Part shown: positions 53,691 through 63,850 of the stretch, one piece after another | Numbering within the stretch: the stretch's first letter is position 1 | Layout: each line of letters begins with the position of its first letter | Assembly: GCF_027744825.2 (NCBI RefSeq) | Contig: NC_071335.1 | Coordinates: 18,133,501 to 18,197,500, forward strand | Source of the DNA: Synchiropus splendidus | Lineage: Eukaryota > Chordata > Actinopteri > Syngnathiformes > Callionymidae | Direction: 5' to 3' | DNA length: 64,000 nt | The notes under the pieces: model-generated | Seen by the model: the letters and a program-made list of their open reading frames with translations, nothing else | Database searches by the model: none | Told to the model about the DNA's origin: nothing | Position numbers and translations under genes: made by a program

Positions 53691-56671
53691 GGGTTTGGTT
53701 GAATCCCAAACGTATTGGGGCATTACTCCGTCGGCACATTAAGATCAAGATAGTTCCGCATGGCACAGAAGGAAAAGTCCTTGGTTTCATTTGTTGATCC
53801 CAGAAAGATATCATCTTGCCAGTCAAAGATGAATTCACAGCTGAAGCCTCATCAAATGTGAAACAAATAACTTCCCAGTTTGTGAGGAGAAAAATGTTTA
53901 ATTCTCCTGATACGTACAGAGAACGCAACAACTGCTTTCATGGAAGCTAGACACATTTTTATTGGTGTTGATGGCAACTTTTATCAAGACAAAGGGATAA
54001 AAAAGAAAAGTTGAAAGATTGCGATAAAATTGGCCCGAGGAGGATAACAGAACAAATCTCATACTCCAACATCAGGGGACACCAATGAATGAAAAAGAAA
54101 TGAAAATGATTCTGAATAATAAGGGAGAAGTGGCATGTTACACGGAGTAATCCTCGAGTGTGATTTTGTTTTTTAATCTCATCAGCCTGCCAGAGCCCTC
54201 GAGTCGTTTGGGTGACAACTTTTCAATGCCGCTATTATTAAAACCAGCATACACAGCGAGTCATAATTTTCCGACAGCAGCCCATGTTCATTGAGAAGCC
54301 TTTAAAAGGATCGGAGGGCAGGTGAGCGTGCCAAAATTTCTTTTGAATCCGGCCTTTTACTTAACATTTTCATCTTGCTTTTAAGTGGATTATTTTTTGG
54401 TATTTTTGTCAATGCATTTTTTTTCATGTTTCCATCGCCTGTTTACCTGATTTATCAGTCCTCGGTCATGGAATTTATCCAACGACGTTCCTTTTTACTT
54501 GCTTTCCCAGCCGACTTTAGCTCAGTCTTTGGGTTGTTTTGAGGGTTCTACTGGTTTTCTTACTGTCTTAGATGGATTTTCAGCCACAGCCTCCGGGCTA
54601 TGTGAAATCAACGGGGTTGAATGCGTCTCACGATTGACCAAGCGCTGGGTTATCTACCGCTGAGAGTAGCCTTCTGATGCCACACAAATACACACTCCTT
54701 CCAACACAATCTTTCCCCCTGCCCACTTCCAAAAGGTGGTCTACAAACACTGAGCCATTTCAAGAGTCCACATGAAACCGCTGTGGTCAAACATGCCTGG
54801 GCTTCATGTGGCATTGTGAAGTCAGCCTTTGGCCTTCCGTGTCATTTCCTGTTGCTGCGGGCAGCGCGTCACATAGAAGAAAGAGTTGGGGTTCGGGTTG
54901 AGCCATGGAGTTTCATGCCTTTCACTCACTCTGAACTAAAAAAATTCACTTGGTTTCTCAGTAAATAGCGCCTCAAATGTTCATGCACTTGAAACACCTA
55001 TGGGACGAGTTTGGCGACGGCAACTTGGGTGTCAAATATTCGACATAGACCTCAGAGACTGGCAGGAAGGTTGGTCATCATCTTCTGTGAGCTCTATGAG
55101 CGGATCTAGTCCTTCCACTGATATGATATGCATCTGATTCACTGAAGAAAGTTTGTGTCATCTCTGTTGTTGAATGGTTGGTTGCAGGTATGTTATGTTA
55201 ACATTAGCCTTTTGAGTCAGTCTTTCCGATAAACTCAACGGCTGTTGCAGAATCTGCATTATTTGTCTGTGTTTGCCGATGTCACAAAGTGAGAGGACAG
55301 AAACGTGGGTATGACATCAGTGTTTATATATCTATTTTACTGAAAAAGTTTGCACGGAACAACTCCAGCCGACTCCTTCTTCGGCCCTTAAATGTCGCTG
55401 GTTATTCATTCTATCAGTTTAATTCCTTCTGCAAATAAACAGAATGCAAAGCAACGTTTAGGCGGCCGATTATGTTGCACATCTCGAGGAATGAGAGCAG
55501 GTGCTGGTGAATTATTAATTTGCTTGTGCAGATGCATTTAGTAGTTCCTCGGTGTTAAAATGTTTTTAATTCGCTCACCATATGTATGTATCCTTTGATA
55601 TAACATTCCTGAATACGGAACGTTTTGTAGTTTAAGCTCCCTGTCCGTGTGTTAAAGTGTTCGCCGAGTGAATGGCATCGCATGAAATTGATCCAGAAGA
55701 GTTGCTTGGTACTTTAAATTCCCAAATGACAACTCATTTCCACACAGTTGTGTGGGGTTCTGCTGGTGTCTTGTTTGGTCTGCTGTAATCGTCGAGACCC
55801 GGTGCCAAACAAACCGCGCCAGATGGTCTCCAGAATGTTCAGTCCCAGTTGTGAGCATTTGTTAAATCTCGCATTTCTCTGTCTCCATCTCCCTCTCTCA
55901 TTATTTCTCCTACATCGGTTCCCCCCTTCCCACACGTCTGGATGGATTTCGGATTCCTTTTTTGCTTAATGGGTAAGTGGCCAAACTAGCAATTTCTAGA
56001 ATCTGTTGGTGTGGTTATTAAATCCTGTCCCGCGGGGAGTTTTTCTGGAGTGATGTTTAACAGATCTGTGCACATGGACTGAGCTGTTCTTAGGCGTGAC
56101 CAACTCTTTACTGGCATTATTTGGAGTCCGGCTCCCTTTTGACGCAATTCGCCACACGGCTTATCCGACTTGTTCTCACACATGAGCAGGGGCAGATGAA
56201 GCGCATGTGAAAATATACGTAGAAAGAGGATGCACTCCACAACAGTCGCACAGTGTCAGCTGCTGCTTCAGACTGCAGGTTGTCAAATGACTACGACTGT
56301 CAATGGCAATTTCTGGCTGTTTTAATGGACGTGTTAATATGGACTCAGGACTGAAGTAAGAACACGAGACACATTCCATGGAGTTCTTGAGTCAATCTCT
56401 TTTGCCAAGCAGACTCAAACACTCACACTCAGCACGTATTAAATGACAATATTTCATAAGATTATGCCAACAGGTCAACAGGAGGCGCTTATCAGGATGA
56501 CAATGTCCATAAGATGGAGCTGACTAAGCTCTTTTGGGCATGAGTCAAATCCAGGTCGAGACCACATTCCTCTTACGGATAACCCTGCACACCTACAGAA
56601 AATTTGGAGTCATCACTAAACTTTTAGAGACTGACAAACTCCATTGAGAAAGGAACAAAGTTGCTCAAGCC
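53691..56671. other. Intergenic upstream of pcdh18
   Basis: No supported gene. The block 54170-54345 (GACAACTTTTCAATGCCGCT, ATTATTAAAACCAGCATACA, AGCGAGTCATAATTTTCCGA) is repeat-free with TAAT-like words and could be an enhancer; untested. Confidence 0.5.
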
Positions 56672-56761
56672 ATAGATAGATTGATAGATGGTAAGATAGA
56701 TCGATAGACGGACGGACGGACGGACGGACGGACGGACGGACAGATAGAAAGATAGATAGAC

Positions 56762-56800
<39 letters not shown>

Positions 56801-56804
56801 TAGA

Positions 56805-56856
<52 letters not shown>

Positions 56857-56860
56857 TAGA

Positions 56861-56940
<80 letters not shown>

Positions 56941-56941
56941 T

Positions 56942-57004
<63 letters not shown>

Positions 57005-57052
57005 TAGATAGATACATAGATAGATACATAGAGAGATACATAGATAGACAGA
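56672..57052. repeat. Compound array (GATA)n(GACA)n with (GACG)n block
   Basis: About 380 bp. A pure GACG run at 56708-56739 sits at the left, then GATA/GACA blocks and GATACATAGATA variants at the right. Flanks are unrelated to the 32.5/35.4-kb pair, so it arose independently or is older. Confidence 0.96.
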
Positions 57053-57839
57053 TACCCACATTTTTTTCAAGGCATTTTCTAAAGTATTTTTAATAATTTG
57101 AAGAACAAAAACTACCGGCAAAATGAACATCTCCCATGGGTGGAATCCAATATAAAACGGGAAATACAGACTAACTACTAACAAAACTATTGAGTTTCCT
57201 TTTAAGATTAGACCAGTAATAGATGATGAAAAAAGTATATTATCTTTCCTCATGAGAGGCACAAATAATGTTTTCCCAAGCATCCTGCCAAATTGAGATT
57301 CTGGAAATGCCATCATGGTACTGTTTTTTTTTTTCCTTTCTTTTCTTTTAAAGAACTGCAATGAGATATTCAACTAACATTGTCTATGGGATTAAACGCT
57401 CATTTAACTTGCATAATATTTTCACTGCCTTGCAAAACAGCCAAATATTCTGATGCCATAATTTTGTAAAATAGTTCTTCCAATATGATGATGAGCTACA
57501 GTTGGGCATTGCTTTTTCTTTCCAGGACTTTCATCTTCACCGTAGACTATTCTCTTTTCTACAGGCTCGAGGTGAGGTTATAAATTGAATCACGTGAAGG
57601 ACAGCATTATTTATTACACCTTTACAACTGTTGGGTTCGGGACACTAACTTGATGATTTAGAAGTCAATATATTTGGGGTGTTCTTCAGTGGATTCAGAC
57701 TAGCGTCTCCGTGGCGTCAGACCTGAAGCGAGAAACACAGAAACCTTCATGCGGCTTCATTGGAATAGAAGACTGCTGGATGAATTAATGTTTTCTCCCT
57801 GGGTTCATTCTCCCCCTTTGTCCATTATACTGGTGGAAG
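57053..57839. other. Proximal upstream region of pcdh18
   Basis: AT-rich, no exon seen; a poly-T run at 57325-57334 and unique sequence leading to the candidate promoter. Confidence 0.5.
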
Positions 57840-57965
57840 CCCACTCTGAGAAGTAGGAAAAGTCTACCCCCCCCCTCTCTCGCTCTCTCTCTCCCTCCAA
57901 CTGGGCGGGGTTTGGCTGCTTCTTCTACCACCCCACCAGTGCCTCCTTATTTTAACTCTGGCTTG
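57840..57965 (+). promoter_or_regulatory. Candidate pcdh18 core promoter
   Basis: About 430-550 bp before the chosen ATG lies a CT-rich block (57868-57900), then a GC box GGGCGGGG at 57903-57910 and an A/T-rich TATA-like stretch TTATTTTAA at 57947-57955. The downstream leader has no in-frame stop between 58277 and the ATG. Position and motifs suit a promoter, but no transcript data are visible and an upstream noncoding exon cannot be excluded. Confidence 0.4.
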
Positions 57966-58060
57966 GAGTTTGGGTAGTTATCAGTCGGCTTTTGTCTTTG
58001 CTTGGATAAAGAAAGTGCACGGAGGATCGACAACAAGTTGGTTTGGAGGTTTCATTTTTC

Positions 58061-58192
58061 ATGGTTTGGCAAGTCGAGAGGAAGACAGAAAAAAACAGAG
58101 CAGAAGAAAGGGGGAAAATAGAGAGAGGAAAAACGCACAGATTTTTGTCTCATCTGGATCCACTCTGCTCTGGATGTGCGCAGCAACTCTGA
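58061..58192 (+). other. Upstream ORF 1 in the pcdh18 leader
   Basis: ATG at 58061 opens a 43-codon frame ending TGA at 58190-58192, out of frame with the protocadherin start. The peptide is purine-coded (Lys/Glu/Arg-rich) and looks noncoding by composition. If the transcript starts near 57.95 kb this uORF would precede the main ORF and could lower its translation. Confidence 0.45.
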
Positions 58193-58263
58193 CAGAAACC
58201 AGAGGGCTGGAGGAAAAAGGCGACTGGATTTGCTTTCTTTTCATGGATAACTGCAACTGGTAG
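58174..58263 (+). other. Upstream ORF 2 overlapping uORF 1
   Basis: ATG at 58174, inside uORF 1 but in another frame, reads 29 codons to TAG at 58261-58263, still 130 bp before the main ATG. Two overlapping uORFs of this kind permit leaky scanning or reinitiation at 58394. Ribosome use is inferred, not shown. Confidence 0.4.
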
Positions 58264-58393
58264 AAGACTGTCTTGGTTGCGGTTTATGTTTTTGAGACAC
58301 GAAAGTAATGCAGCGCGCGGAACCGCATCCAGACGCGTAACTTTGCGCACCGTTCCATTTTGTTTTCTTTTGTTTTTTCGAGAGCCTGGCACA

Positions 58394-60865
58394 ATGACAG
58401 GAGCCTTTGTGTCAACACTCCTTCAAGTTGTGGTGCTGCTGTGTCTGTCGCCAGCCCAAGCCACGGGTAAGACGTTAAAATATCAGATTTACGAGGAGCA
58501 GAAGGTTGGCACAGTGGTCGCCCGCTTGAGAGACGATGTCGCAGATGTTCTGGCCAAACTTCCCAGCTCGGTGTCGCTTCGATTCAGGGCGATGCAACGA
58601 GGTGGATCCTCGTTCCTCGCGGTGCGAGAACAGGACGGGGAGATCAGCATCAAGACCAAAATCGACCGCGAGAAACTCTGTGAGAAGAATCTCAACTGCT
58701 CCATCCAGTTCGACGTGCTGACTCTGCCCACTGAGCACCTCCAGCTGTTCCACGTCGAAGTGGAAGTGCTGGACATCAACGACAACGCGCCGCAGTTCGC
58801 CCGAGCCGTCATCCCCATCGAGATATCCGAGAGCGCATCTGTGGGCGCGCGCATTCCCCTGGACAGCGCCACGGACCCGGACGTCGGAGAGAACTCGCTC
58901 TACACGTACGCACTCGAGTCGAACAGCTTCTTTAAAATCGACGTGCAGTCGCGAACCGACGGCGTCAAGTACGCGGAGCTGGTTGTGCTCCGGGAGTTGG
59001 ATCGAGAAGTGCGCTCCAGTTACGAACTTCAGTACACCGCGTCTGATTTGGGCGTTCCCCCGAGGACAGGCACCACGCTCCTGAAAATAAGTGTGGCCGA
59101 CTCCAACGACAACAGCCCTGTTTTTGACAAGTCCTCTTATGTCATTAATCTGCCAGAAAACGCGCCCGTGGGGACCCTGATCATTGACCTGAACGCCACT
59201 GACGCAGACGACGGCACAAACGCCAAAATCGTCTATTCATTTAGCAGCCACGTGTCTCCCAAGATCATGGAGACGTTTCGCATTAACCCGGACAGTGGTC
59301 ACCTGACCCTGATCAAGCGAGTGGACTATGAGGCTGTCACCTCCTATGACATAGACGTCCAAGCCCAGGACATGGGTCCGAACTCCATGCCAGCTCACTG
59401 CAAGATCCTGGTGAAAGTGATCGACGTGAACGACAACAAGCCAGAGATAAGCATCAATCTCATGGCCCTGCAGGGCAACGACGATGCCGCTTACATATCA
59501 GAGGCGTCTCCGCTGGACACTTTTGTAGCACTGGTCCGAGTGGAGGACCTGGACTCCGGTCCGAACGGCGAGGTAGAGTGCAAACTCCACGGTCAGGGTT
59601 TGTTCAAACTCCAGAAAACCTACGAGAATAACTATCTGATTTTGACCAACGTGACTTTGGATCGGGAGAAGAGGTCAGAGTTCAGCCTCACAGTGGTCGC
59701 CGAGGACAAAGGGACTCCCAGTTTGTCGACAGTCAAGCATTTCACCGTGCACGTGACTGATGAAAATGACAACCCTCCACATTTCGAGAAAGCGCAGTAT
59801 GAGATTTTTAAATCGGAGAACAATGCCCCTGGGGCATACTTGACATCCATCATGGCTACTGACCAGGACCTGGATGCAAATGGACAGGTGAGCTACTCAA
59901 TCTTGGAAAACTCCATTCATGGGAACTCTATTTCAACCTACATCACTATTGACCCATCAAACGGCGCCATCTATGCACTGCGGACATTCGACAGAGAGGA
60001 TGTCAGTCAGATCACTTTTGTGGTCCAAGCCAAAGATGCCGGAAAGCCTCCGCTGTTGAGCAACGCGACGATTGTTCTGAACATCCTGGACGAGAACGAC
60101 AACCCTCCCATCATTGTGGTCCCTCAGCTGTGGAACTTCACCGCCGACGTACCGACTTCCAAGTTCACGGAAGCTGGGCACTTGGTGACTGTGGTGCGGG
60201 CGACCGACCGGGACACAGGGGTCAACTCTGAGCTAATCTGCTCCATCGTGAGTGGCAACGATGAGGGCTTCTTCGTCATTGACCCAAGAACGTGTGAAAT
60301 TCATGCCAATGCAAGTTTGCAGAACTTCCCACGTGACCATGCTGAGTTGCTGGTTGTGGTGAGGGACCAAGGCAGCGAGAGCCTGAGTGCCAAAGCAGCT
60401 CTGAAAATCACCCTATACGAGAACATGGAGAGCCACGTGTCTGTGATGAACCAGGGGGAGTTTCCTCTGGATATTTCCTCCATCATCATCGTCACCCTGG
60501 CGGCCATTTGTGCGGTGCTCCTGGTGGTCATGGTTCTGTTCGCATTACATTGCAACAGAGAGAAAAAGGAAACTAGAAACTACAACTGCAGGGTCGCGGA
60601 AACGACCCACCAGCACCACCCCAAGAAGCCATCGCGGCAAATCCACAAAGGCGACATCACCCTCGTCCCCACAGTTAACGGCACCCTGCCGATCAGAGCC
60701 CACCACCGCTCGCCATCCTCCACGCCACCCATGGACCGGGCTCAGCTGGGGAGCAGGCCGAATCACAACAGCCGGCAGTCGCTGAACAGCCTGGTGACCA
60801 TCTCATCCAATCACATTCCAGAGAGCTTCGCCCTGGAGTTGGCGCACGCGACTCCACCGGTGGAG
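58394..60865 (+). CDS. pcdh18: Protocadherin-18 exon 1 (signal peptide, six cadherin repeats, TM, start of tail)
   Basis: Encodes residues 1-824 of a delta-2 protocadherin, a calcium-dependent homophilic adhesion receptor of the plasma membrane; zebrafish Pcdh18b acts in motor-axon growth through the Nap1/WAVE complex and mouse PCDH18 binds Dab1 (family knowledge). Seen here: signal peptide about 1-25; EC1 starting LKYQIYEEQ with the protocadherin CX5C loop (C96, C102); calcium-linker motifs DINDN 127-131, DSNDN 236-240, DVNDN 344-348, DENDN 456-460 and DENDN 566-570, giving six EC repeats; TM about 694-718; tail beginning HCNREKKETRNYNCRVAE, typical of PCDH18. The ATG at 58394 has A at -3 and leads straight into the signal peptide; the frame is open upstream (ATG at 58286, poor context). 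The donor GAG|GTGAGA follows codon 824. One large exon covering ectodomain plus TM is normal for non-clustered protocadherins. The exon is CpG-rich. Which teleost duplicate (a or b) is not decided. Confidence 0.96.
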
Positions 60866-61362
60866 GTGAGACCGCATCTGCACACGCAACACAAAGACAC
60901 GTCACAACATTTACCGCCAATGCAGCAGCTTCATTAGCCTCCTCTCTCACACACACACCCGCCCAGACACACTTGCTTCCATCTGTAAAAACAAAACTCA
61001 TCCCTGTGTCTGACAGATATTTAAACAACACTGCCCCCTAAAGTAACTACAAAATTGTTGATGATTTTTACAGACATGTATGTTTTTACCTTGTTTTCCA
61101 CCCGTCGCCATCAGATCTGTCATAACCACCAGTCCATCATTTTGTTGTTTCTATTAAGACCCCCACATGCCCTGACCCCAGTCTACCCACCGTACTTTTG
61201 TCTGCCATCATCCATCTGTTTTTGATCAGCCTTCTCATCATTCATTTTGTGTTAACTCATCCATTTTGTCTTCTGTTTTTTTGTCCCTCCCCCTCTCCCG
61301 CCCTTCTTTGCCCTCTTTTTCTTTATTTTATTTGTTATTTTATTTTATTTTTTTTTATATAG
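60866..61362 (+). other. pcdh18 intron 1 with read-through short-tail frame
   Basis: If the exon 1 donor is not used, the frame continues for 23 codons (VRPHLHTQHK... to LH) and stops at 60935-60937, giving an 847-residue protein with a short tail. Short unspliced-exon-1 forms are known for other delta-protocadherins such as PCDH10. I see no AATAAA in this intron, so polyadenylation of such a form is unsupported here. The 3' part is the strong pyrimidine tract for exon 2. Confidence 0.6.
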
Positions 61363-61451
61363 CAAGTCTCACAGCTTCTGTCCATGCTCCATCAGGGCCA
61401 GTACCAGCCCAGACCCAGTTTCCGTGGCAACAAATACTCTCGAAGCTACAG
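61363..61451 (+). CDS. pcdh18: Protocadherin-18 exon 2 (cytoplasmic tail)
   Basis: Encodes residues 825-853 plus two bases of codon 854. The peptide starts [18 protein letters not shown] and continues to KYSRSY, the conserved delta-2 tail block joined directly to the ...TPPVE end of exon 1. A long pyrimidine tract (about 61267-61360) precedes the acceptor ATAG|CAAG, and the donor is CAG|GTAAAT. It is entered in phase 0 and left in phase 2, which fits exon 3 exactly. At 89 bp it is a small exon, and its inclusion decides between the long tail and the unspliced short tail. Confidence 0.93.
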
Positions 61452-62409
61452 GTAAATCATCCCTCTCCCCTTGGCCCCTTGCACTGTCCCTCACCCCCGT
61501 GAAAGATTTACTTTTATTGAGTTTTTTCGATCACTTGTTTTTCATTGTACTACATGTGTCAACACGTGGTGAAGTTTTTTCTTAATGTATATTGTCATAT
61601 TGTCATGTCAGTGGCATTGAGTTGCAGTGCAGTACAGCCTCATTTGTCAGTCACGACCAAAAACCCTGGCTTTGATTTTGAGATGTGTATTTATCATAAC
61701 ATTATGTTACCATGCCAGAAGCACCCCAAGTAAGAATGAGGCGCAGAGATGGATTTATTGATGCCCGTTGTGGCTGTTGGGAGAGATTTATTCATGAATG
61801 CTACCTGCATGCACGATTTATGCAGCCAGACCTGTCGAGAGATGTGACAGATTCTTGAAGTAGCCTGAAGTTTTTACATGATGGAGTTGGTTTTTCAGTT
61901 GGCACATCAGATAGATCAATGACTGTCTCCGCTTGCCAAGGAACATCAATTTAGCATTGTAATGAATGGAAGTGATTCAGTTTTAGTTCAAGTCAAAAGT
62001 TGTATCGCAGGCATCGCTGTCTTTTTTCTCTTCCAAGACAAGCATATACAGCTAACAATAATGTTGCAGGTGACAGCTCGACTGAATATGTTTGACATTC
62101 TTGCTTTTCCCAAAAGCAAGTAGTATTGGTGGGTAGATGAGGCATCATGAAACAGTATTGATGAAACAGTGTCCTTATTTTTAGAGGCCACGAGATGGCG
62201 CTTCTGGTTTAGAATTAATGTGAGGGTTCATTGAATTTGTTGTTCAAATCCAAACAGTCAACAGCAGACAGTGCCACCCGGTGGCCTCTGAAAACTGTTT
62301 CATGAAACCTCATCAACCCATCTGCCCTGTAGTGCTGCTCCGTATTGCTTGTTGCCAAAACACATGTCTCTGCATTCCACAATACCTAGTAAGCAATCTT
62401 TCTCTCCAG
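61452..62409 (+). other. pcdh18 intron 2
   Basis: Bounded by GTAAAT and CTCTCCAG. The first 650 bp are unremarkable AT-rich intron sequence; a hAT-like MITE occupies 62121-62322, less than 90 bp before the exon 3 acceptor. Confidence 0.85.
62121..62322 (+). mobile_element. hAT-like MITE copy (intron 2)
   Basis: About 200 bp with terminal inverted repeats: left end includes GGGTAGATGAGG then TCATGAAACAGT, right end ACTGTTTCATGA then CCTCATCAACCCATC, which are near reverse complements. No coding capacity. The same internal motifs (GATGGCGCTTCTGGTTTAGA, GTTCAAATCCAAA) recur in other copies in this window. Other copies start TAGTG/CAGTG, fitting the hAT YARNG end rule. Confidence 0.8.
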
Positions 62410-62582
62410 GTACGCATTACAAGACATGGACAAGTTCAGCCTCAAGGACAGTGGTCGTGGGGACAGCGAGGCGGGGGACAGTGACTGCGATATGGGGAGG
62501 GAATCCCCAGTGGACAGGCTCCTGCTAGGGGAAGGTTTTTCTGACCTGATTCACCTCGAAATGCACCATCGACTTCACCCAG
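62410..62582 (+). CDS. pcdh18: Protocadherin-18 exon 3 (cytoplasmic tail, partial gene)
   Basis: Completes R854 and encodes residues 855-911 plus one base of codon 912. It contains YALQDMDKFSLKDSGRGDSE and ESPVDRLLLGEGFSDL, the strongly conserved CM-type block of delta-2 protocadherin tails. Acceptor CTCTCCAG|GTACGC, donor CCAG|GTGAGC. The segment after FSDL (IHLEMHHRLHP) differs from the human PCDH18 exon end that I recall, so a teleost-specific exon end or alternative donor is possible. The next exon, expected to open with the MRLCTEEC-like conserved stretch and to carry the WIRS and C-terminal motifs, is not found before base 64000. Human PCDH18 is about 1135 residues, so roughly 220 residues are missing. 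Confidence 0.92.
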
Positions 62583-62642
62583 GTGAGCTGAGCATATTGT
62601 TCATCTCTACCCACTTATTTGACAAATGATCACTTGCCCCTA

Positions 62643-62718
62643 GCTATCTATCTATCTGTCTATCTATCTATCTATCTATCTATCTGTGTATCTGTCTATC
62701 TATCTATCTATCTATCTA

Positions 62719-62777
<59 letters not shown>

Positions 62778-62786
62778 GTGTATCTG

Positions 62787-62820
<34 letters not shown>

Positions 62821-62893
62821 ATCTATCTATCTATCCATCTATCTATCTATCTATCTATCTGTCTGTCTGTCTGTCTGTTTGTCTATCTATCTA

Positions 62894-62924
<31 letters not shown>

Positions 62925-62954
62925 GTGTATCTATCTATCTATCTATCTATCTAT

Positions 62955-62988
<34 letters not shown>

Positions 62989-62997
62989 ATCTATCTA

Positions 62998-63072
<75 letters not shown>

Positions 63073-63081
63073 ATCTATCTA

Positions 63082-63112
<31 letters not shown>

Positions 63113-63115
63113 GTG

Positions 63116-63204
<89 letters not shown>

Positions 63205-63213
63205 ATCTAGCTA

Positions 63214-63248
<35 letters not shown>

Positions 63249-63281
63249 GTGTATCTGTCTATCTATCTATCTGTCTATCTA

Positions 63282-63330
<49 letters not shown>

Positions 63331-63333
63331 TTG
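62643..63333. repeat. Compound tetranucleotide array (CTAT)n(CTGT)n
   Basis: About 690 bp of alternating blocks of CTAT and CTGT, interrupted by TGTGTATC variants (62685, 62777, 62924, 63112, 63248) and TGTTTGTC variants (62876, 62980, 63064, 63196). Three TGTTTGTC/TGTGTATC pairs are 48, 48 and 52 bp apart, so there is higher-order structure. The complementary strand is the GATA/GACA (Bkm-like) type also seen at 32.5, 35.4 and 56.7 kb. Long stop-free frames here are repeat artefacts. Confidence 0.97.
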
Positions 63334-63850
63334 TACTCGAATAAAAGGTATAAACATAATGGATGGAACTTTACAGGTAAGAACACAAGAGAGCAGCTCA
63401 CAGATTCCTGTATAGGCTTGGATGAACTGTCGCAAACCAGCCATTTGATCAAGAAAATGTGCCAAAATCTAGGGCCCGGGGCCAAATCTGGTTGGGCTTG
63501 TCATTTAAAGTGGACAGAGACAGCTTGCGATGCATATATTGTCTTGAGAGTTTGCGAGGGCGTATTGATATTGATGCAGAAGGAAGGGGATTGCAGGGAT
63601 GCGTGTTTGTGCTTGAAGGAGGAAAAACAGTGTATTTTTTTTGTTGTTGTTTTGAGGCACAGTTGGTGTTGAGGGAGGACAATTAAGGAATTTTAACACC
63701 AAGTGCTGAGCAGCCGTGAGAAATGAAAAATGAGGCTCATGTTGTATTCCCCTGCCAGTTATAGTCGACTGGTGGATAGGTTGCTACTTTCAAATGTCGT
63801 GTCCTTGAGAGCTTGAGTTTGATGTGTCTGTTGTGAGGTGTCACTCAAGG

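Noticed and set aside
58277..58393. N-terminal extension of the protocadherin frame by 39 residues
   Set aside because: It begins with TTG; the first ATG (58286) has a poor context and the extension hides the signal peptide. The start at 58394 fits the family.
58475..58872. Antisense open frames within exon 1
   Set aside because: Shadows of the GC-rich protocadherin coding strand with no domain sense.
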